From assembly GCF_025947305.1 (NCBI RefSeq), contig NZ_CP110009.1, forward strand, positions 1,116,001 to 1,180,000: a stretch of 64,000 bases of DNA. The letters are read 5' to 3'. Below the pieces are notes generated by a model, which saw nothing but the letters and a program-made list of their open reading frames with translations, did not search any database and was not told the origin of the DNA. A program made the translations under genes and the position numbers. The DNA is from Flavobacterium sp. N3904. GTDB lineage: Bacteria > Bacteroidota > Bacteroidia > Flavobacteriales > Flavobacteriaceae. Shown in pieces: positions 51,965-60,806 of the stretch (the stretch's first letter is position 1; each line of letters begins with the position of its first letter).

Positions 51965-52737
51965 TGAGTGATTTAGTATCCATAATTACACCGACTTTTA
52001 ATACTGAAAATTTCATTGAGGCTGCTTTGCAGTCTGTTTTAAATCAGACCTATCAAAACTGGGAAATGATTTTGGTTGATGATGCTTCGACAGATCAAAC
52101 AGTTGAAATTATAAAAGAGTTTGTAAAGAAAGACAATCGAATTAGACTAATTGAATTATTTCAAAATTCTGGCGCCGGTATTGCCAGAGAAGTAGCATTG
52201 TCACAAGCAAAAGGGGATTATATTGCTTTTTTGGATGCCGATGATTTGTGGAAACCTTTAAAACTCGAAAAACAACTTCAGTTTTTAAAAGAGAATAAAA
52301 CCCACTTTACCTTTTCTTTTTATGACTGTATTAACGAAGAAGGAACTGCATTAAGCAAAAGGGTGGAGGCTCCAAAAAACCTTACGTATCGTCAATTGTT
52401 TTTTTGCAATTATGTTGGCAATCTTACGGGAATTTATGATGTAAATTATTTTGGTAAAATAGCAATTGCTTCTACAAGAAAACGTCAAGATTGGATGATG
52501 TGGCTCACGATTCTAAAAAAAACCAAAACGGCAAAACCCGTTCCTGAAAGTTTGGCTTTTTATCGGATCAGGGACAATTCACTATCGGCTTCAAAGCTTG
52601 ATTTATTGAAGCATAATTTTGCTGTTTACCGAAATTTTCACGGTTTTAGTTATGTTTCTTCTTTATTTATTATGATCGGCTTTTTATTTACCCAATTATT
52701 AATAAAGCCATTATACATCAAAAAAATTACAAGTTAG
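51964..52737 (+). CDS. GT2-family glycosyltransferase
   Basis: The protein has 257 residues. It has the GT-A fold with VSIITPTFNTENFIEAAL, the DDASTDQTVE loop and the metal-binding DADD (YIAFLDADDLW). It adds a sugar to the growing lipid-linked unit. It is translationally coupled to the preceding transferase and overlaps the convergent CapK-like gene by 11 bases at the 3' end. Confidence 0.9.
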   Translation: MSDLVSIITPTFNTENFIEAALQSVLNQTYQNWEMILVDDASTDQTVEIIKEFVKKDNRIRLIELFQNSGAGIAREVALSQAKGDYIAFLDADDLWKPLKLEKQLQFLKENKTHFTFSFYDCINEEGTALSKRVEAPKNLTYRQLFFCNYVGNLTGIYDVNYFGKIAIASTRKRQDWMMWLTILKKTKTAKPVPESLAFYRIRDNSLSASKLDLLKHNFAVYRNFHGFSYVSSLFIMIGFLFTQLLIKPLYIKKITS

Positions 52738-54055
52738 AAGTGAACTGTTTCAATTTTCCGCGATTACTTCTTTCCAAGGTTTTTTTTCGACTAAAGGTAA
52801 AATGCAAATTTGGTTCTAAATACAAAGCAACAGCTTGATTTATTTTTTCGATTTGTTCAGTATTCAATTCAAATTCACTGACATAGTCTACTTCAAATTG
52901 GTCAATCTTAGTTTGTTTAATGACAAACTCTTTTACATTTCCATCGTCTTCAATAATACTTTTGGTGACGTAATAAAAAGTTAATCCAGGTGATTTTTTA
53001 CCGCTGGGCAAGAGAGCCACATCATTGGTTCTTCCGATTAATTTTTCGAGAATTGGTTTTTTTAAAGTACTTTTTTCACCCAAAATACCAACGTCTCCAA
53101 TATCATAGCGAATAAATGGATGTGCTTTATTGAAGAGCGAAGTAATGACAATTCGACCCGAAGTTCCGTTTGGGACGGCTTGATTATTTTCATCCAAAAT
53201 TTCTACAAATAGCGTTTCAGAGTTGACTTGCCATTCGCCTTCAGGATTTTGAAAAGCAATCAAATCCAATTCTGATGCTCCATATTCATTGACAATAGGA
53301 ATGCCAAATTGTTTTTCCAACAACAGTTTGTCTACTTCAAAAAGCATTTCGGAGGTGACCATACATACTTTTAAGGTTGGGCATATTTCTTTTAAAACTA
53401 TCTTTTTTTTCTGTAAAAATTTAGCAAACAAAACAATCGATGAGGTGTAACCATTGATATAATCGAATTTCTTAGTTTTAAAATGTCCCAAAAAATCCTC
53501 CAAAACTTCGTCAGATAAATCAAATATGGAAAACCGATACCGATGACTCAAAAAGTCCTTGATTCGTTCTTTTTTGCTACCAATAAAATCCATCGGAATG
53601 CCATAAAATCGTGCTTGATAGGAAGAATTAAAATCGATTCCATACCATCCAAAACGATAAATATTGGAAGCCCAAGTTAGCGCATGACAAAATTTATCTT
53701 TTGCAAACACAAAAGGATGTCCACTGGAACCAGATGTTTTATTGATATATACTGATTTTTCGCTGTAGCCAAGAGAGAGCCTTTCCGATAATGGCTTCTG
53801 CAAATTCGCTTTATTCAAAATAGTTAAATCAGACCAGTTTTCAAAAGAATCTACTTGTGCCAATTCTTTATAAAACGGATTATTTTTTAAATGAAAATTG
53901 ACAATTTCTGTTTTCTTTTGTTCGATAAATTGACTAAAATTTTCCTCTGGAATAGCAATAATTTTTTGCAACTCGGCTTTGGCTTCCCGCATGGGAAAAC
54001 CATTTATTTGAAGTGTTAAGTCGAATAGTTTGAGCATTGGTTGGCTAAATTTCAT
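52727..54055 (-). CDS. CapK/PaaK-like adenylate-forming enzyme
   Basis: The protein has 442 residues. The AMP-binding loop is KTSGSSGHPFVFAKD, followed by NEYGASELDLIAFQ and FIRYDIGDVG, all typical of the phenylacetate-CoA ligase (PaaK) family. In polysaccharide clusters this family is called CapK and is thought to activate an acyl or aryl group that decorates the glycan; that role is inference here. It is on the minus strand, convergent with the GT2 gene. I start at the ATG 54055, not at the TTG just before it. Confidence 0.82.
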   Translation of the reverse strand: MKFSQPMLKLFDLTLQINGFPMREAKAELQKIIAIPEENFSQFIEQKKTEIVNFHLKNNPFYKELAQVDSFENWSDLTILNKANLQKPLSERLSLGYSEKSVYINKTSGSSGHPFVFAKDKFCHALTWASNIYRFGWYGIDFNSSYQARFYGIPMDFIGSKKERIKDFLSHRYRFSIFDLSDEVLEDFLGHFKTKKFDYINGYTSSIVLFAKFLQKKKIVLKEICPTLKVCMVTSEMLFEVDKLLLEKQFGIPIVNEYGASELDLIAFQNPEGEWQVNSETLFVEILDENNQAVPNGTSGRIVITSLFNKAHPFIRYDIGDVGILGEKSTLKKPILEKLIGRTNDVALLPSGKKSPGLTFYYVTKSIIEDDGNVKEFVIKQTKIDQFEVDYVSEFELNTEQIEKINQAVALYLEPNLHFTFSRKKTLERSNRGKLKQFTSNL

Positions 54056-54137
54056 CAAAAATAATATTTAGCCACAACTATTGGTGATTTACTTGCAACT
54101 TTTTGACATATAATTATTTTTTACGTTCAAAAGCAAT

Positions 54138-54145
54138 TATTTTTG
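54138..54145 (+). promoter_or_regulatory. -7 promoter element of purD
   Basis: TATTTTTG matches TAnnTTTG, 44 bases before the purD ATG at 54189. Confidence 0.55.
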
Positions 54146-54188
54146 CACCGTCTGTCAAAAGACAGCAATGCAACTAAATAACTACACC

Positions 54189-55463
54189 ATGAATATTTTA
54201 CTATTAGGATCAGGAGGAAGAGAACATGCTTTTGCATGGAAAATGATTCAAAGTCCGCTTTGTGACACCCTTTTTGTAGCACCAGGAAATGCTGGAACTG
54301 CTCAAATTGCAAAAAACATTGACATCAGTGCCACCGATTTTGATGCGATAAAAGAATTGGTAATCAAAGAAAATATAGAAATGGTTGTTGTTGGACCGGA
54401 AGATCCTTTGGTAAAAGGGATTTACGATTTTTTTCTAAACGATCAAGAGTTGAAAGATATTCCAGTAATTGGGCCTTCAAAAATTGGAGCAACGTTAGAA
54501 GGAAGTAAAGAATTTGCCAAAGAGTTTTTGATGAAACACAGAATTCCAACGGCGGCTTACGATAGTTTTACTGCCGAGACTGTTGAAAAAGGATGCAGAT
54601 TTTTGGAGACATTGCAGTCGCCTTATGTACTAAAAGCCGATGGTTTGGCAGCAGGCAAGGGAGTTTTGATTATTCAGGATTTGGCTGAAGCACAATCTGA
54701 ATTAAGAAATATGTTGGTGCACCAAAAATTTGGTGCTGCTAGCTCAAAAGTAGTTATCGAAGAATTTCTCGACGGAATAGAATTAAGCTGTTTTGTATTG
54801 ACTGACGGTAAAAGCTATAAAATTTTGCCAACGGCCAAAGATTACAAACGCATTGGCGAAGGCGATACAGGTTTGAATACAGGTGGAATGGGAGCGGTTT
54901 CTCCAGTTCCTTATGTAGACGCAGTTTTGATGGAAAAAATTGAAACCCGAATTGTAAAACCAACAATCGAAGGTTTTCAAAAAGACGGAATTCCATATAA
55001 AGGGTTTGTGTTTATTGGACTGATTAATGTCAATAACGAACCTATTGTTATAGAGTACAACGTGAGAATGGGCGATCCGGAAACCGAAGTAGTCGTTCCT
55101 AGATTAAAATCAGATTTGGTTGAATTGTTTTTGGCTGTTGCCAATGAAAAACTAGATGAATTCAATCTGGAAATAGACGAAAGAAGCGCCACGACAGTGA
55201 TGATAGTTTCAGGAGGTTACCCAGAAGATTTTGAAAAAGGAAAAGTAATCACAGGATTGGAAAACGTTACAGATTCTATCGTTTTTCATGCAGGGACCAA
55301 GTTGGAAAACGGAAATGTTGTATCGAATGGTGGAAGGGTAATGGCAATTACGTCTTACGGAGATAATTTTCAAGAAGCCTTGGACAAATCATACAAGAAT
55401 GTAAATCAATTGCATTTTGACAATATGAATTTCAGAAAAGATATTGGATTCGATTTAATTTAA
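54189..55463 (+). CDS. purD: Phosphoribosylamine-glycine ligase
   Basis: The protein has 424 residues from ATG 54189. It begins NILLLGSGGREHAFAWKM, the universal PurD start, and has the ATP-grasp domain (KADGLAAGKGVLI, EEFLDGIELSCF, YNVRMGDPETE). It forms glycinamide ribonucleotide in purine synthesis. The upstream ATG at 54168 would add seven residues not found in the family. The gene ends in a strong terminator. Confidence 0.96.
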   Translation: MNILLLGSGGREHAFAWKMIQSPLCDTLFVAPGNAGTAQIAKNIDISATDFDAIKELVIKENIEMVVVGPEDPLVKGIYDFFLNDQELKDIPVIGPSKIGATLEGSKEFAKEFLMKHRIPTAAYDSFTAETVEKGCRFLETLQSPYVLKADGLAAGKGVLIIQDLAEAQSELRNMLVHQKFGAASSKVVIEEFLDGIELSCFVLTDGKSYKILPTAKDYKRIGEGDTGLNTGGMGAVSPVPYVDAVLMEKIETRIVKPTIEGFQKDGIPYKGFVFIGLINVNNEPIVIEYNVRMGDPETEVVVPRLKSDLVELFLAVANEKLDEFNLEIDERSATTVMIVSGGYPEDFEKGKVITGLENVTDSIVFHAGTKLENGNVVSNGGRVMAITSYGDNFQEALDKSYKNVNQLHFDNMNFRKDIGFDLI

Positions 55464-55464
55464 A

Positions 55465-55512
55465 AAAAACACGAATTGTACTTATTATTTTGTGCAATTC
55501 GTGTTTTTTTTT
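55465..55512. terminator. Terminator after purD
   Basis: ACACGAATTGTAC pairs with GTGCAATTCGTGT, flanked by A and T runs, around a loop of about 10 bases. Confidence 0.88.
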
Positions 55513-55524
55513 TTGAGTTGATCT

Positions 55525-55755
55525 TTATTTCAAAAAAGAATGAGCTGTAGTATCTTGATACTCTTCTCCATTTTCTTTTTGCAATTTCAATTGTTTGATC
55601 CAGTACACCATTGCCGCTGCACAAATAATCATAAAAATCCAATTGATTGTATTGGCTGCAAACCATGATTTAAGCTCTAATGCACGTAAAAAGTCAAGAG
55701 GAGCAAATAAAATGTTTACAAATAAGTATTGTATTCCTTCAAAAAATGATGTCAT
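55525..55755 (-). CDS. Small DUF6341-like membrane protein
   Basis: The protein has 76 residues. It begins FFEGIQYLFVNILFAPLDFLRAL and has a membrane helix (INWIFMIICAAAMVYWI, about 38-54). The pattern matches a small protein (DUF6341 from memory) conserved in Flavobacteria near upp and DUF6427. Function is unknown. Confidence 0.75.
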   Translation of the reverse strand: MTSFFEGIQYLFVNILFAPLDFLRALELKSWFAANTINWIFMIICAAAMVYWIKQLKLQKENGEEYQDTTAHSFLK

Positions 55756-55899
55756 AATCTATATGTTTTATTTTATTATTTTATTTTTTGGAATTTAGAA
55801 TATTAAAAAGTAAATTTTCTAAAGAATCTTTTTTAATCTTGCTCCATTCCTTTTTAAACAAGTATTATATTTACAGTCACAAAAGTATAAAATATCCTT

Positions 55900-56829
55900 A
55901 TGATAACAAGTGTTTTTAAAAAATCTACACCATTAAATTTTTCTTTGGTATTTATTTTAATACTGGTTTTCTATTTTTTATATCAAATTCAAGATTTAGC
56001 TTGGACAAATACAGCTATCTCAATTTTTCAAACAGTAGGAATGCTTTGTGTTTTACTGGGGTCTGTTTTCTTAACCAGTTTTATTGCAAAACGCAACGGA
56101 TTGAGTAGGGACAGTACTTACACTGCTTTTTTTTACTTTTTATTTTTACTTTTTTTTCCTTCTTTATTGGATAATCCCAATTTGATTCTTTCCAATTTTT
56201 TTGTTTTGTTGGCTATTCGAAGACTGATATCTTTACAAACATTAAAAGGTGCAAAAGAGAAAATTTTTGATGCCTCTTTGTGGATATTTATTGCGGCATT
56301 ATTTCAATTTTGGAGCATTTTATATATCCTTTTAGTTTTTATTTCAGTAATATTTCATGTTTCCAGAGATTACAGAAACTGGATTATCCCTTTTGTTGCG
56401 CTTTTTGCAGTTTCAATATTATTTGTTGCCGCTTCCTTAATTTTTAATATAGATAGTGTTGCATTTCTAAATGAGAACAGCAAAATAGATTTTGACATCG
56501 ATTATTTTACAAATAATTATCAAAACGTAGCTTTTTCAATATATCTAACGGTTGCATTATTTTTTGTAATATCAATGTTTTCAACTTTATCCAACAGACC
56601 TTTATTGTTACATGCCTCTTACAAAAATATCATTGTCTCCTTTTTTATTGGAATTGTAGTTTTTGTTCTGTCTGCAAATAAAAGCAATGAGTTGTTGGTA
56701 TTTACTTTTGCTCCTTTGGCAATAATGGCAACTTCTCATATCGAAATAGCACAGCCCAAACTAAAGGAAGAAATCGTTTTGTTCGTACTATTGGGCTGTA
56801 GTATGTTTTGTTTTTTCTCTCAATTATAA
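55900..56829 (+). CDS. DUF6427 polytopic membrane protein
   Basis: The protein has 309 residues with about nine or ten membrane helices. The N-terminus (FKKSTPLNFSLVFILILV) and the loop FIAKRNGLSRDSTYTAFFY are characteristic of the DUF6427 family of Flavobacteria. No function is known. It is divergent from the DUF6341-like gene and convergent with upp, overlapping its stop codon region by 6 bases. Confidence 0.8.
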   Translation: MITSVFKKSTPLNFSLVFILILVFYFLYQIQDLAWTNTAISIFQTVGMLCVLLGSVFLTSFIAKRNGLSRDSTYTAFFYFLFLLFFPSLLDNPNLILSNFFVLLAIRRLISLQTLKGAKEKIFDASLWIFIAALFQFWSILYILLVFISVIFHVSRDYRNWIIPFVALFAVSILFVAASLIFNIDSVAFLNENSKIDFDIDYFTNNYQNVAFSIYLTVALFFVISMFSTLSNRPLLLHASYKNIIVSFFIGIVVFVLSANKSNELLVFTFAPLAIMATSHIEIAQPKLKEEIVLFVLLGCSMFCFFSQL

Positions 56830-57477
56830 CTTATCTCCATAGGCTAAATCCCCAGCATCACCAAGACCTGGGATGATATAACTTTTCTCATTGAGTTTTT
56901 CGTCTAAGGAGGCAATCCAAAGGTGACAGGTATCAGGCAAATTTTGTTTCAGATGAAAAATACCTTCGGGAGCAGCAATAATTACGGCAATATGAATTTC
57001 TTTTGGAGTTCCTCTTTCCATCAATTTATTAAAAACAGCTACTATAGATTGTCCAGTGGCGAGCATTGGATCTAACAAAAAGACATTTTTTCCATTAATA
57101 TCGGCGATCGCCTGATATTCTACCAGAATGTCAAAGAAATCATCATGATTGGGATGATGTCTGTAGGCCGAAATAAAACCATTCTCGGCACTATCAAAAT
57201 AGTTCAAGAAACCTTGGTGCAAGGTCAATCCAGCTCTTAAAATAGAACACAAAACCAATTGTTCTGCAATTTCAGTTGTTTTTTTGATACCCAAAGGAGT
57301 TGTTATTTCGACAGCTTTGTAATGCAAAGATTTACTCATTTCATACGCCATAATCTCACCAATGCGTTCAATATTTCTACGAAATCGCATACTGTCTTTT
57401 TGAACATTGATATTTCTGATTTGACTTAAAAAGTGATTCAGCACACTATTTTTTTCTGATAAATAATGAATTTCCAT
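56824..57477 (-). CDS. upp: Uracil phosphoribosyltransferase
   Basis: The protein has 217 residues. The PRPP-binding motif is DPMLATGQSIVAVFN (about 136-150) and CSILRAGLTLHQGF and the uracil-binding YIIPGLGDAGDLAYG near the C-terminus are typical of UPRTase. It salvages uracil to UMP. It is complete and divergent from the DUF4254 gene. Confidence 0.95.
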   Translation of the reverse strand: MEIHYLSEKNSVLNHFLSQIRNINVQKDSMRFRRNIERIGEIMAYEMSKSLHYKAVEITTPLGIKKTTEIAEQLVLCSILRAGLTLHQGFLNYFDSAENGFISAYRHHPNHDDFFDILVEYQAIADINGKNVFLLDPMLATGQSIVAVFNKLMERGTPKEIHIAVIIAAPEGIFHLKQNLPDTCHLWIASLDEKLNEKSYIIPGLGDAGDLAYGDKL

Positions 57478-57538
57478 GGATTTGTTATTAGAAATTTAAT
57501 TTGTTGGAGTTTTTATTATACTATAAAAGTATAAAAAG

Positions 57539-57546
57539 TATCTTTG
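57539..57546 (+). promoter_or_regulatory. -7 promoter element of the DUF4254 gene
   Basis: TATCTTTG matches TAnnTTTG, 21 bases before the ATG. Confidence 0.6.
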
Positions 57547-57567
57547 TATTTCTAAAATCATAAAGAT

Positions 57568-58173
57568 ATGTTTTCAAAATTAGCTTATTCCGTATTTGAG
57601 CAAAGTATAAAAGATTATCATCAATTTGATAATGTAGATCAGCCTATAAACAATCCTTTTCCAAAAGAAAAATTCGAACATTTGTTATATCTAAAAAATT
57701 GGATTGACACGGTACAATGGCATTTTGAAGACATTATTCGCGACCCGAATATTGACCCGGTTGCAGCTTTGACTTTGAAAAGGAGAATCGATGCATCAAA
57801 TCAGGAACGTACCGATATGGTAGAATATATTGATAGTTATTTTCTTCAAAAATATAGTAATGTAGTAGTTAAAAACGATGCGAAAATCAACTCTGAAAGT
57901 CCTGCTTGGGCATTTGACAGATTGTCAATTTTAGCATTGAAAATTTACCACATGAATGAAGAAGCCACTCGTGCTGAAGCTTCACAAGATCACAGGGATA
58001 AATGTCAGGCCAAATTGAATATACTTTTGGAGCAAAGAACCGATTTGTCTTTGGCGATTGATGATTTGCTTACTGATATCGAAAATGGAGATAAATTCAT
58101 GAAAGTGTACAAACAAATGAAAATGTACAATGATGATGATTTGAATCCAGTTTTGTATCAAAATAAAAAATAG
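57568..58173 (+). CDS. DUF4254 protein
   Basis: The protein has 201 residues and is almost entirely helical. The pattern LKNWIDTVQWHFEDIIRDP and ALTLKRRIDASNQERTDMVE is that of DUF4254, a Bacteroidota family usually found directly before a GT9 glycosyltransferase, as here. The gap is 4 bases, so the two are one operon. A role with the glycosyltransferase in LPS core assembly is inferred from context only. Confidence 0.88.
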   Translation: MFSKLAYSVFEQSIKDYHQFDNVDQPINNPFPKEKFEHLLYLKNWIDTVQWHFEDIIRDPNIDPVAALTLKRRIDASNQERTDMVEYIDSYFLQKYSNVVVKNDAKINSESPAWAFDRLSILALKIYHMNEEATRAEASQDHRDKCQAKLNILLEQRTDLSLAIDDLLTDIENGDKFMKVYKQMKMYNDDDLNPVLYQNKK

Positions 58174-58177
58174 TTTT

Positions 58178-59230
58178 TTGGCAACAAATTTGTACCCGAA
58201 AATTAAACATATAGCCGTCATGAGACTATCCGCAATGGGAGATGTCGCCATGACGGTTCCTGTTTTACGTGCTTTTGTAAATCAGTATCCGGAAGTAAAA
58301 ATCACGGTAGTTTCCAGACCTTTTTTTAAACCTTTTTTTGAAGGAATTCCAAACCTTTCTTTTTTTGCTTTTGATGAAAAAGAGCGACACAAAGGATTTG
58401 TTGGACTTTTGCGATTATTTCAAGATCTAAAAGAGCTGGATATTAACGCTTTTGCCGATTTACATAATGTTCTGCGTTCCAAAATCGTGAGAACGCTTTT
58501 TGCTTTAAGCGGAAAAAAAACTGCTTCGGTTGATAAAGGACGTGTTGAAAAAAAAGCGTTAACCCGTTCCGAAAATAAAATTTTCAAACCTTTGACCACA
58601 ATGTTTGAAAGACACGTAAAAGTCTTTGAAGAGCTTGGTTTTTCGGTGAATTTATCTAATCCAATATTTCCTTCTAAAGCTATTTTGGATTCTGAAATTC
58701 TGAATATAATTGGTAATTCACAACAAAAATTAATTGGGATTGCACCTTTTGCACAATACGATTCCAAAGTATATCCGTTGGATTTAATGAAACAAGTGAT
58801 AGAAGCTTTAGCATTAGATTCAAACAATAAAATTTTGCTTTTTGGTGGCGGAAAAAAAGAAATCGAAATTCTAAATACGCTAAGTTTAGGCAAACAGAAT
58901 GTCATTAATATGGCTGGAAAAATCAAGTTTCCACAAGAGTTGCAACTCATCAGTAATCTGGATGTGATGCTTTCTATGGATTCTGGAAATGCTCATATTG
59001 CCGCAATGTTGGGTCTAAGAGTCATTACACTTTGGGGTGCAACACATCCATTTGCTGGCTTTTCTCCTTTTAATCAACCCTTAGAAAACGCCTTGGTATC
59101 GGATCGAAATTTATATCCAAAATTACCAACATCGGTTTACGGCAATAAAAAAGTGGAAGGTTATGAAGATGCGATGCGAACAATAGTACCAGAAAGGGTT
59201 GTCGAAAAAATCAAAACTTTCCTTAAATAA
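58178..59230 (+). CDS. GT9-family (heptosyltransferase-like) glycosyltransferase
   Basis: The protein has 350 residues. It contains KHIAVMRLSAMGDVAMTVPV, the first strand-helix of GT9 enzymes, and SMDSGNAHIAAMLGLRVITL with GATHPFAGFSP, the nucleotide-sugar binding part. It probably transfers a heptose or related sugar to LPS core. The start appears to be TTG at 58178, 4 bases after the DUF4254 stop; the first ATG (58220) would cut into the first beta strand. Confidence 0.86.
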   Translation: MATNLYPKIKHIAVMRLSAMGDVAMTVPVLRAFVNQYPEVKITVVSRPFFKPFFEGIPNLSFFAFDEKERHKGFVGLLRLFQDLKELDINAFADLHNVLRSKIVRTLFALSGKKTASVDKGRVEKKALTRSENKIFKPLTTMFERHVKVFEELGFSVNLSNPIFPSKAILDSEILNIIGNSQQKLIGIAPFAQYDSKVYPLDLMKQVIEALALDSNNKILLFGGGKKEIEILNTLSLGKQNVINMAGKIKFPQELQLISNLDVMLSMDSGNAHIAAMLGLRVITLWGATHPFAGFSPFNQPLENALVSDRNLYPKLPTSVYGNKKVEGYEDAMRTIVPERVVEKIKTFLK

Positions 59231-59257
59231 AAAACTTCCCTTTTCAGAGAAGTTTTT
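59230..59257. terminator. Terminator after the GT9 gene
   Basis: AAAAACTTC pairs with GAAGTTTTT across a 10-base loop; it lies between two convergent genes. Confidence 0.75.
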
Positions 59258-59275
59258 CTATCATTTTATCTTTTT

Positions 59276-60328
59276 TTAAACATCGTCATAATCTACACGA
59301 ATGGTTGCTGTGGTTGGATGCGCTTGACAAGTAAGGATTAAACCTTCGGCTATTTCACTATCGGTAAGAATTGAATTTTTCTTCATCTCTGCTGCACCTT
59401 CGGTAACGCGCGCCAAGCAACTGCTGCAGATTCCGCCTTGACAAGAATAAGGAGCATCAATTCCTTGTTTTAAAGCTGCATCGAGTATGCTTTGTTTTTG
59501 AGACATTTCAAAAATCGTTTCTTCATCATCTACCATAACGGTGATTTTGGAATGACCGCTCAAAGATTCTTTGATTGTATTTTCTTGAGAAGACGAAGTA
59601 AACAATTCAAATTTTATAGCCGATTCTTTTACGTTTTTTTCTTTCAAAACGGCAGAAACGGTATTGATCATTTCTTCCGGACCACACAAATAGAATTTAT
59701 CGAACGCCAATGAAGCATGTTTGGTATTCAACGCATAATTGACTGTGGATTTGTCAATTCGACCAAATAAAGCGTTTTCAACATTAGCTTGACTGTAAAC
59801 ATAATGCACAAACAAACGACCTACATATTGCAATTGCAAATCGTGTAATTCTTGATGAAAAATGGTTTCTTCTGGCGATTTGTTTCCGTAAACCAAGACG
59901 AAAGAACTTTTGGGTTCGCTTTTCAAAACCGATTTCAAAATCGACAAAACAGGTGTAATTCCACTACCTGCTACAAAAGCAATATAGTTTTTTTGACGAT
60001 CTATTTCGGGTTCAAAAGTAAATTTTCCTTCTGGTTTTCCAACTTCAAGAACATCTCCTGCTTTTAGTTTGCTATTGGCAAACTGAGAAAAAGCACCATC
60101 TTTTACCGCTTTCACGGCAATTCGTAATTCCCCAGATGTTGGAGCCGAGCAAATAGAATACGCACGGCGAATTTCTTGATTATCTAATGTTAATCGTAGG
60201 TTTATATATTGTCCAGCAATAAATGTATAATGAGGCTTAAATTCTTCGGGTACATTAAAAAGTATGGAAACTGCATCTTTGGTTTCGCGTTTTACTTCTT
60301 TTACAATCAACTTTTTGAAGGATGGCAT
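59276..60328 (-). CDS. PaaE-like ferredoxin:NAD(P)H reductase (FAD, [2Fe-2S])
   Basis: The protein has 350 residues from ATG 60328. Order: an FAD-binding domain (RAYSICSAPTSGELRIAVK), an NAD(P) domain (VAGSGITPVLSILKSV, YLCGPEEMI), and a C-terminal plant-type ferredoxin with SCQGGICSSCLA and a fourth Cys in ILTCQAHP. This is the layout of PaaE and other ring-hydroxylase reductases. No paa oxygenase genes are in the window, so it may feed another oxygenase or desaturase. A -7 element (60344-60351) just upstream supports this start over a 67-residue longer one. Confidence 0.9.
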   Translation of the reverse strand: MPSFKKLIVKEVKRETKDAVSILFNVPEEFKPHYTFIAGQYINLRLTLDNQEIRRAYSICSAPTSGELRIAVKAVKDGAFSQFANSKLKAGDVLEVGKPEGKFTFEPEIDRQKNYIAFVAGSGITPVLSILKSVLKSEPKSSFVLVYGNKSPEETIFHQELHDLQLQYVGRLFVHYVYSQANVENALFGRIDKSTVNYALNTKHASLAFDKFYLCGPEEMINTVSAVLKEKNVKESAIKFELFTSSSQENTIKESLSGHSKITVMVDDEETIFEMSQKQSILDAALKQGIDAPYSCQGGICSSCLARVTEGAAEMKKNSILTDSEIAEGLILTCQAHPTTATIRVDYDDV

Positions 60329-60343
60329 AGGAATATTTTTTTG

Positions 60344-60351
60344 CAAAGATA
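60344..60351 (-). promoter_or_regulatory. -7 promoter element of the PaaE-like gene
   Basis: On the minus strand TATCTTTG matches TAnnTTTG, 15 bases before the ATG. Confidence 0.6.
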
Positions 60352-60414
60352 CTAAACGTATTACTTTCCTTAAATGATAGCGTTTGAAATTTTTTATACC
60401 TAATTTAATTATGT

Positions 60415-60436
60415 ATAAGAATCTTATGTATATTTG
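60415..60436 (+). promoter_or_regulatory. PadR gene promoter with adjoining dyad
   Basis: The -7 element TATATTTG (60429-60436) is preceded directly by the dyad ATAAG-AAT-CTTAT (60415-60427). The dyad would be a good site for autorepression by PadR, which is inferred. Confidence 0.55.
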
Positions 60437-60452
60437 TGTTTCAAAATTGAAA

Positions 60453-60794
60453 ATGAAGATGAAAAACTCACAATTATATAAAGGCAGTCTCAACACCATT
60501 ATTATGAAATTGCTCGAAGAAAATGGCAAGATGTACGGTTACGAAATTACCCAAAAAGTAAAAGCAATCACTCAAGGTGAATTACAAATTACCGAAGGGG
60601 CATTGTATCCTGCTTTGCACAAATTGGAAGCGGAAGGGATATTGGATGTCGAAATTGAAAAAGTGGATAATAGACTACGGAAATATTATAAACTCACTGA
60701 AAAAGGCACAACCGAAACCGTAAACCGATTATCCGAGTTGGAGGATTTTATTCGGAATATGCAGAGTTTAGTGAATCCAAAACTTGAATTTTAA
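60453..60794 (+). CDS. PadR-family transcriptional regulator
   Basis: The protein has 113 residues from the ATG at 60453; an ATG two codons later is also possible. The winged-helix (LYKGSLNTIIMKLLEENG, YGYEITQKV, ITEGALYPALHKLEAEGIL) and the following wing (RKYYKLTEKG) are the PadR pattern. PadR proteins are usually repressors of an adjacent operon, often encoding membrane or transport proteins. Here the next gene starts 12 bases after the stop, so it likely controls the tandem membrane proteins and the permease. Confidence 0.92.
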   Translation: MKMKNSQLYKGSLNTIIMKLLEENGKMYGYEITQKVKAITQGELQITEGALYPALHKLEAEGILDVEIEKVDNRLRKYYKLTEKGTTETVNRLSELEDFIRNMQSLVNPKLEF

Positions 60795-60806
60795 ATTTTT
60801 AAGAAA

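Noticed and set aside
60329..60529. N-terminal extension of the PaaE-like protein
   Set aside because: It is a hydrophobic and aromatic stretch spanning the divergent promoter region; the promoter element at 60344 supports the shorter form.
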